Source of the DNA: Clonostachys chloroleuca
Lineage: Eukaryota > Ascomycota > Sordariomycetes > Hypocreales > Bionectriaceae
Assembly: GCA_037952775.1 (NCBI GenBank)
Contig: JBANAY010000003.1
Span: 15,934,001 to 15,998,000 of the forward strand
Length of the DNA stretch: 64,000 nt
Direction of reading: 5' to 3'
Position 1 is the first letter of the stretch; every line of letters begins with the position of its first letter. The notes below the pieces were generated by a model. It had not been told where the DNA came from, ran no database searches, and was given only the letters and a program-made list of their open reading frames with translations. Position numbers and translations under genes: made by a program. Below are positions 57,591 to 64,000 of the stretch, one piece after another.

Positions 57591-58283
57591 ATGCAGCGGT
57601 CCTCTCTCGCCAATCTCGCCTCGCTCGTGTCCGGCCTCGCGGCCGTGGCGTCAGCAACCAACTCGGTCCCCTCGCTGAAGGTGCCAGCGTGCCCGTCGGT
57701 GGGCACCGCGACCATCACCAAGTCGGTCCCGGATCTCGCCGAGTTCGCCAAGACCGAAATTGGCCTCTGCTACAACAAGGAGACCATTGAGATCAAGTTC
57801 ACCGCCCACAACGAGACCAATTTCTTCTTCAACCCCAACCAGACCACCAACGGCGACATCTGGGAGTACGAGGTCGTCGAGGCCTTCATCTACAAGGGCA
57901 CCGACGACCCGCAGACGTACTTTGAGTATGAGATCAACCCCAACAACGTGACGTACCAGGCATTCGTCTACAACCCCTCCGAGAACCGGGCCGAGGGCGC
58001 GCCTTTTGACCACTTGTTCGTCTCCGACCCGGCTGCGGACGGCTTTACCGCCACCACGACCCTGGACAGGGAGAACTCCCTGTGGACGAGCGTGGCCCAG
58101 ATCCCCCTCGGCCTGTTCAACGTCAAGGCCGGCAAGGCCAAGGGCACCAAATGGAGGATGAACTTCTTCAGGACAATCACCAGCCCCGAGACGTTCCCCG
58201 CCCAGGAGCTCGGTGGATGGAGCCCGCCTGACAAGGCAAGCTTTCACATCACAAAGTTCTTTGGTCATGTGGAGTTCGTGTAG
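57591..58283 (+). CDS. Secreted CBM9/DOMON-like protein
   Basis: A 230-residue single-exon secreted protein. Residues 1-22 are a signal peptide (core LASLVSGLAAVASA). The remainder is one beta-sandwich domain of the carbohydrate-binding module 9 / DOMON-like type: IEIKFTAHNETNFF, DIWEYEVVEAFIYKG, YFEYEINPNNVTYQAF, WTSVAQIPLGLFNV, WRMNFFRT and the terminal FGHVEFV. No catalytic domain is attached, so it is presumably a stand-alone carbohydrate- or heme-binding surface protein. Several N-glycosylation sequons are visible (NET, NQT, NVT). Codon use is extremely C/G-ending compared with neighbours, suggesting high expression. The name sometimes used in databases, CBM9-like, should be taken as structural, not functional. 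Confidence 0.82.
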   Translation: MQRSSLANLASLVSGLAAVASATNSVPSLKVPACPSVGTATITKSVPDLAEFAKTEIGLCYNKETIEIKFTAHNETNFFFNPNQTTNGDIWEYEVVEAFIYKGTDDPQTYFEYEINPNNVTYQAFVYNPSENRAEGAPFDHLFVSDPAADGFTATTTLDRENSLWTSVAQIPLGLFNVKAGKAKGTKWRMNFFRTITSPETFPAQELGGWSPPDKASFHITKFFGHVEFV

Positions 58284-58407
58284 TGATGAGAGACAGATCA
58301 TTGGTAGGGTAGTGCGATCGAAATGAAAGAAAATTGAAATTGAAATCACGACTCTGTCTTCAGTATAGGTACTAAACTATTATTCTAAGATAAGCGCAGT
58401 AGTTTCA

Positions 58408-60303
58408 TCAATCGTAGACCGAGCCCTTGGACCACTTGGACCGCGCCCGGATCCGCTTCCCATACCTGTAGAACACAAAGGGCACGGGGATGAGCAGGGC
58501 GCCGAACCCGCCCGTGATGCTCGACCCAGGCCCGACACCAATATTGTGAAACATGGGCCCCACGACGAGGGGGAACGCGCCGGCGAAGCAGGACCGCAGG
58601 AATGTGTTGGCGGCCACGGCGGACGCGGCGTAGGCCGTGAACGTGTCGACGAGGTAGTTGAGCGCGGCCTGGAAGATGGTGAAGAAGCCCGCGCCGAGCA
58701 TGACGAGGCCGACGCAGGGAGCGATCCAGTGTATCGAGGGCTGAGCCGTCCATCCGATCATGAACTGGCCGGCGCTGAAGACGACGGAGCCGACCATCAT
58801 CGGAGGGAGCCTCATCTCGGGGACGGGGCGGTTCCCGGCGGCGTGGTAGGCCTTGTTGTAGAGAAGTTGGTTGAACACGTTGGCGCCGCATCCGACGATA
58901 GCACCGAGGAAGATGCAGATGAAGGGCAGGGTCGAGACAAAGGGGCTCCAGCCGCGTAGCTCGCCAAATATGATGGGGATGGCGCCGAGCTGCATGTAGA
59001 GAATACCATAGGTGAAGCTAGCGTACAAGGCGACTAGGAAGCAGATGGGAGTGCTGAGGAGTTGGAGCGGGCGGACAAGGAACTTCTTCGCCATCTCGGC
59101 GATGCTGACATCCCATTCTTCGAACTTCGCATGTAGAGCCCAGTTTCCGGTCTCGTGGCGTAGGCGACGGGCCTTGAAGACGAGCAACCTAGGGGGTAGC
59201 TCTCGTCAATAAATATGACACCGAGAGAGAGGACAACACACTGGATAATGCCAGTGAGGTATGCTGTCCAGCGCCAACCCAGTGAAGGGTCTTGCACCAA
59301 GGCAGCAGAGACAATGGGGCCTTTATGTTATCAATCTGTTAGCATCTAACATTCTATCCTGCTGGAAGAGTTCGATGACTCCAGTTTTGTTAAAATCTCG
59401 GATGTACGCACCAAGAGCTGGTCCACCGACGACGGCCATGGCATAACCTGCCATTGCGAACCCTCTCGACGAGGCTGTAAACATATCGCCCAACACGCCT
59501 CCCGTGTTGGTGACGGGCGCAGAGGCGAAGAAGGCGCCAAAGAAACGGGTAATCATCAGGCTCTGCAAGTCCTTGGAAGCTCCACTCGCAAATGTGAAGC
59601 AGATGGATGCCACCATCGGCACCATGACGGCCACTCTCCTCCCAAACACCTCGCTCAAAGGCGCCCAGAGGAGTGGGCCAATACCAAACCCAAACAAGAA
59701 CAGAGTGGTGCCCAGGTTGGCCACCTGGATACCTACGTGGAACTCTCGGGAGACCTGCTGCGTCCCGACGGAGTACGCCGACGAGGACCAGGTTGCGGAC
59801 ATGGTGATGAGCCCGTACAGCAACGTCGTGAGGACCTTCTTCTTTGTAGCCCAGTTGAGAGGGTGGTAGGGGTCGTCGGAGCCCTCAAACTCAACCAAGT
59901 GCTCAGCCGTTGTCGGAATGTGCTCGAGAGGGTGCGAGAACTGAGGCACCGGCCGGGAACGAATCCTCGACACGACGGTCTCGCGGCGAGACACGACCTG
60001 GCTGAGCTCCGTGCCGACTGTTCCTGCCCGCGTCCGGCTTCGAGCTGGACTGCGATGGCGGCTCTGGCTTCTGTGGGAGCAAGTAGCGTGGATCTCGCCC
60101 ATTGTCGGGCGGTGTCCGTCGTGATCATCGCTGAATTCTGAGCCGGTGAGGCTATGGCTGGTTGTCGAGGAGCTGCCACTGTTCAGGCGTTCGATGTCGC
60201 CGTCGATGTCTTCGCTTCTCCTTTCCTTGGCCAAGTCTGCGTCTGCAGAATCATCGCGTGGGGAGGATCTGCCGACCCTGTCGTCTTTTTCTGGATCGGA
60301 CAT
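58408..60303 (-). CDS. DHA1-family MFS drug/polyamine H+ antiporter
   Basis: A 12-TM plasma-membrane exporter of the DHA1 group (Flr1/Tpo-like). Exons are 60303-59412 and 59320-58408, with donor GTGCGT and branch GCTAAC. A long Ser/Arg-rich N-terminus of about 165 residues precedes HPLNWATKKK and TM1; PLSEVFGRRVAV in the loop after TM2 and a TM5 region with GYAMAVVGGPALGP are family hallmarks. One base is missing in the frame: in the C5 run (59192-59196) between ESYP and RLLVFKARRLR the reading frame changes by one, and a sixth base restores a full-length 601-residue protein. As it stands the gene would encode a truncated half-transporter. I think a sequencing contraction is more likely than a real frameshift. 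Substrate is not predictable. Confidence 0.88.
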
Positions 60304-61365
60304 GGCTCTAGAAACGTCGCTGGAGCGGAAAGCTGCATGTTGGGAAGCGGCACGCGATCTACCGCGATCAGACTGACAGGGCTGCGACGGCGCTTTATAC
60401 AGGTTGCCTCAAAAATCGGGGACCCGGTCATTGGCCCTACCATCTCCCTGTGAAAAGATGGGTTCTCTGGCGATACCGGACGAAATGACTGGGAATAACG
60501 GCCGGGCGAGGCCCGAGTGGGAGCTGGATCACCATCTCGGCTCCCTGCTTCCGCTTTTAAGGCGACGGGCGGCAGAAGAGCCGATTTTGTTTGTCCAGCT
60601 TGACGTCATGAGAGCCCCAAGTAGCGAAATGACTGGGATGGAAAGAAATAAACAGTCATTGATTCGTTCGCAATTCGTGCCGAGCGACACTGAGCCATGA
60701 CGACGACATCGGAGTTACGAGAGAGCCAACTTCCTCGGCAAGCACCTGTATGGGCAGTCTTTGTACTAAGGATCTGTGTGCGAGAAAGGGAAATGGATGG
60801 CCTGGCGCAGAAGAACAATTCCATCGAGCCTTTATTTCCCCATGGCTGCTGGTCAATCTCCATCCTCCCCAACTGACATCACTCTGCTCAATTGGCCTCC
60901 CCTGTCAGCTGAAAGAGATTTCTCCAAGGAAATGGGACTGGCCCCGCCTCCAGTGGTCAATGGCTCGTATTTGTGGTTCCTGACAAAGCCTTTGATGGGG
61001 ACCAACGATGCCGCATCCAGTCTGGCCTCGCCCCCCTTTATCCAGTAGCTCTGCACTTTGTGCGTCTCGGCACCGGGCAGGTTTGCTCTGCCTTTTCGGC
61101 AATGATGATCACCGCCGTTATAGCTTCACTAGTGTCGCATGGAGCTTTCTCTGTCAGCATTTGGCGATACAGCAGTAAAGTGTAATTGCTGAGTGATGAG
61201 ATCCATCTGGCCAATCTTCCAGTAACAAATACCGTGAAACGCAGTGATGGATTATCAAGCAGATCTAGCAGCCCCAGACTTGGGCATTAAACATTCCGGT
61301 GATTTAGCATTACCACTCTCTAGTAGGGACTTGAAGTGAGGGGTCAAGCTGCACCAAACGCTTCA
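60304..61365. other. Divergent intergenic, no gene seen
   Basis: About 1.06 kb between the DHA1 and NmrA-like genes. Overlapping frames on both strands at 60600-61100 have no motif. Confidence 0.55.
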
Positions 61366-62644
61366 ATGGCTACCGCATCTCTTCATCGAGCCTGTTACAT
61401 AAAAGGGCTCGAGTTCGCCGTCCCGGCTACTTTCAGCAGACCTAGACCATCTCCAACTCTATTCAATATCAGCTCCAGCTTTGGGATTTCTACTCATCAA
61501 CCTTTCACCCGACCCCACTTTCGAAGAAGCCATCACCAGTCCTTGCCATACTCTACCACCTCGCAGCAGTCAGAAAAAATGAGCCACAAGAAGGTCATCG
61601 CTGTCTTTGGTGCCACCGGCAACCAGGGCGGCTCAGTCATCAACGCTCTTCTCCAGGATGCGGAAATCTGCAAGCACTACCGCTTCCGCGGTGTTACCCG
61701 TGACACACGCAAGCCCGCTTCCCAAGAGCTCGAGGCCCAGGGCGTTGAGATGGTTGTTGTAAGTGAATGACGCGCTGCGAATGAATGACCGGCCAATGGG
61801 TCGCCTATAAAAAGTGATCATATAGACTTACAACTCACGACCAGGCCGATATGAACTCCACCGAGACTGCGCGGCCTGCTGTCGAGGGCGCTCACACCGT
61901 CTTCTTCGTCACCAACTTCTGGGAGGGCATGTCCGCTGAGAAGGAGATTGCCCAGGGCAGACACGTCACCGACGCTGCCAAGGCTGCCGGTGTCAAGCAC
62001 CTGCTCTTCTCGTCTCTCATTAACGTGACCGAGGCCACCAACGGACGTCTGCCTCACGTTACTCACTTTGATGGCAAGGCTGAGATTGAGAAGTACATCC
62101 GCGCCTGTGGCATCCCTGCCACCTTTGTCCAGCCCGGATACTTCATGGTGAACCTCACCTCGGCTATTCGCAATAGGGGAGACGGCACCTTTATCCTGAG
62201 TCTGCCTATTGACGCCAACAAGGCCCAGTTCCCTCTCATGGATGTTTCAAACGACTACGGTAGGCCTCACCCAGTTAAAAGCTTACAATTTGATCACTAA
62301 CAGTCCTCCAAATAGGTAAATTCGTCAAGGCCGGCATCAAGCACTTCCCAGCCACCTCGGGAAAGACCATTTACGCTGCTGGCAGCTACTACACACCCAA
62401 TGAGCTCCTCAAGGAGTTCTCCGAGGTCATGGGCGTCGAAACGGCGTTTCAGAAGATTGACGCCGACACCTTCAAGTCCTTCATGACCCCCAAGGTTGCG
62501 CAGGAGCTGCTTGAGAACATGCTCCTTCTCGAGGAGCCTGGATATTTTGGTGGTGCCGACCTGGCCGAGAGTCTGTCGCTGCTGGATGAGGCGCCTTGCT
62601 CGTGGAAGGATTTTGTCCAAGCCAACAGGGACTGCTGGCTGTAA
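61366..62644 (+). CDS. NmrA-like NAD(P)-binding protein
   Basis: An atypical short-chain dehydrogenase/NmrA-like protein, 378 residues from 61366 or 307 from the internal ATG at 61579. Exons are 61366-61758, 61845-62259 and 62316-62644, phases exact. After the internal ATG comes the core SHKKVIAVFGATGNQGGSV, with the GxxGxxG dinucleotide motif. VEGAHTVFFVTNFW and KHLLFSSL follow as in NmrA and HSCARG, redox sensors that bind NADP but are not classical oxidoreductases. The first 71 residues from the upstream ATG contain Arg, Ser and His but almost no acidic residues and end in RSHHQSLPYSTTS, a good mitochondrial presequence. Two starts could thus give mitochondrial and cytosolic forms. Confidence 0.88.
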
Positions 62645-62759
62645 ATGCATATAGTTAATTGATAATTTAATTAATGGAGTCAAGAGCTTATTGTAATTTT
62701 GGATGATTAATGTTCAAGTACTCCATCACGAGATGAGGTGTTTCCTATTCAACCTCGTC

Positions 62760-64000
62760 CTATTGAACACCAATCCTGCGTGCATCAACAACCAGCTCCA
62801 TCCCATCCTCTCCCATCCTTGCCCGCATAACCGAGACCTTTCCTGCGTCTTCCTCTACATTCCGCTCGATCAGGAACTGACTGTGGGTGATGACGATGAT
62901 CCAGCCAGCCACCGTCTGCGACATGAGCCCGCACCACCTGATCACAGCCGCCTGGCCCGCCTCGTCCAGACTGTCAAACACCTCGTCGACGAGCATATAG
63001 TGGGCGCGGTGCGCACTCCTGGCCCACATCAGCTGCATCAGTGAGAAGAAGAGCGCCAGGTCGACACGCTTGCGCTCTCCGCCCGAGCGCTTGCCGTAGG
63101 CCAGCGAGGGGTGGACAGCAAGCGTGGGCTGGAGGACAGAACCCGCGGAGGAGGAGTCGATCACCTCGTCGCCGTATTCAGGCTCTAGCAGCGACTGCAA
63201 CATCCCCTTTGCCATGCCGCGTGCGGAGTGGTTGTGATCGTACATCGTGGTGAGAATCCGCGCGAGGAGCTCGTTGAGTTCCGCCAGCGGCTTCACAAGG
63301 ACATACTCGCGGAAGTTGGTCGTCGAGGAAGGCGAAAAAGTACGACGGGTGCGCTTCCCTAGGTTGGAGGACCAAAATCTGAAAAGCTCACGGTTGGCGT
63401 CAAGCTCGTTACGTCTGGCGGTCAATGCCTTGTGTTCAGAGCGTAGCGACTGCAGAGACGACTGATCTGTTTCGACCAAGTCTGTGTACGTGGCGACGTC
63501 GCGCTGCTTGAGTGCGGCTTGCTGCTGCAGGGCCCTGAGTGACTCTTGGGCCTCGATGGTCTGCGCAAAGTGTTTCTTCAGCTTGGCGATATGGCTGATG
63601 GCGAGCTTCTCTAGAGCAATGATTCTGTCCGCCTCGTTTTCTAGGATCTGTAGCCGCGACATGCTATTCTCGATGTCTTTTCGGAGACTACCGATGGCTG
63701 CCGCTTGGTTGTGGTCTTGGGCGCTAGGTCCCTGAGAGCTGTCCTTGGGAATCTTGAATTTGTATGAGAGGCCTCTCACTACTGACAACCCGAGGTTAAG
63801 GATGAAGGTCTTCATGGCACTCAAAAACTTCTGCAGGCCTACAGGATGACCCGTAGCCATGTCCCCAAGTCTTTGACTCAAGTGTCGCTGTAGCCAGCCA
63901 AGACGTGAGGTCGAGCGTGAGGTCAGCTCATCATGCTTTTCTTCTTCTTGTATCCGAGAATAAGAGGCTTCCAGTCGCTGCAAAGTCTCCTGTCCAACGA
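62760..64000 (-). CDS. SMC/Rad50-like ATPase, C-terminal part, cut by the window edge
   Basis: About 410 C-terminal residues of a larger protein; the frame is still open at the window end. The coiled-coil-like stretch (roughly 64000 to 63400) leads into an ABC ATPase C-lobe: ABC signature KRSGGERKRVDLALFFSL, Walker B HYMLVDEVFDSLDE and the switch histidine in VITHSQFLI. The signature and the short spacing look more like Rad50/SbcC/T4 gp46 recombination ATPases than cohesin-type SMCs, so a role in DNA repair or recombination is likely. The N-terminal Walker A half lies outside. A hinge or zinc hook cannot be seen in the visible part. It is convergent with the NmrA-like gene about 115 bp away. 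Confidence 0.82.
   Translation of the reverse strand, partial: VGQETLQRLEASYSRIQEEEKHDELTSRSTSRLGWLQRHLSQRLGDMATGHPVGLQKFLSAMKTFILNLGLSVVRGLSYKFKIPKDSSQGPSAQDHNQAAAIGSLRKDIENSMSRLQILENEADRIIALEKLAISHIAKLKKHFAQTIEAQESLRALQQQAALKQRDVATYTDLVETDQSSLQSLRSEHKALTARRNELDANRELFRFWSSNLGKRTRRTFSPSSTTNFREYVLVKPLAELNELLARILTTMYDHNHSARGMAKGMLQSLLEPEYGDEVIDSSSAGSVLQPTLAVHPSLAYGKRSGGERKRVDLALFFSLMQLMWARSAHRAHYMLVDEVFDSLDEAGQAAVIRWCGLMSQTVAGWIIVITHSQFLIERNVEEDAGKVSVMRARMGEDGMELVVDARRIGVQ

Noticed and set aside
57651..58349. 232-codon minus-strand frame opposite the CBM9-like gene
   Set aside because: A shadow frame caused by strong GC3 bias of the true gene on the plus strand.

Overview
The window is nuclear DNA of a filamentous ascomycete (Pezizomycotina). 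The evidence is short GT..AG introns with CTAAC-type branch points, Zn(II)2Cys6 and C2H2 regulators, fungus-type MFS permeases, a T1/F1-type ribonuclease, a 7TM-RGS receptor and an intron-bearing nuclear tRNA-Ile. I cannot assign a genus. Every gene model was spliced by eye; exon lengths and phases were added up and reach whole codon numbers, except at the frameshifts noted below.

Layout. 0.8-2.6 kb: a broken Zn2Cys6 regulator. 3.3-3.9 kb: a secreted cupredoxin. 6.9-10.1 kb: a convergent pair, an HHxxxDG alcohol-acetyltransferase-like enzyme and an oxysterol-binding protein. 11.7-27.3 kb: an apparent uronate or oligosaccharide catabolic cluster with a sugar-porter MFS, a D-2-hydroxyacid dehydrogenase, an unknown protein, a DUF2264 protein, a Dal5-type anion permease, a divergent Zn2Cys6 regulator and a GH88 unsaturated-uronyl hydrolase. 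28.4-35.5 kb: indoleamine 2,3-dioxygenase, a PhnB/VOC protein, a disordered hypothetical protein and a C2H2 zinc-finger protein. 35.7-42.3 kb: two de novo purine genes on the same strand (ADE4, then ADE5,7) and tRNA-Ile(AAU). 43.2-45.2 kb: a MORN-repeat protein. 47.4-53.5 kb: guanyl-specific ribonuclease, a second Dal5-type permease and a 7TM-RGS protein. 55.5-62.6 kb: F-box protein, secreted CBM9-like protein, DHA1-type drug/H+ antiporter and NmrA-like protein. The right edge cuts an SMC/Rad50-like ATPase.

How genes may work together. The 11.7-27.3 kb genes form a coherent import-hydrolyse-reduce set for uronic-acid-containing oligosaccharides, with their own regulator. ADE4 (step 1 of IMP synthesis) and ADE5,7 (steps 2 and 5) sit about 1 kb apart.

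The most notable observations are: (i) ADE4 is split into about 20 exons, including microexons of 10, 12, 17 and 18 nt and a possible 3-nt exon that restores a conserved motif; (ii) four otherwise intact reading frames each lack exactly one base in a G/C homopolymer, which points to systematic homopolymer contraction in this assembly; (iii) the undescribed-looking uronate cluster; (iv) a fungal MORN protein built on a four-unit, roughly 91-residue super-repeat.
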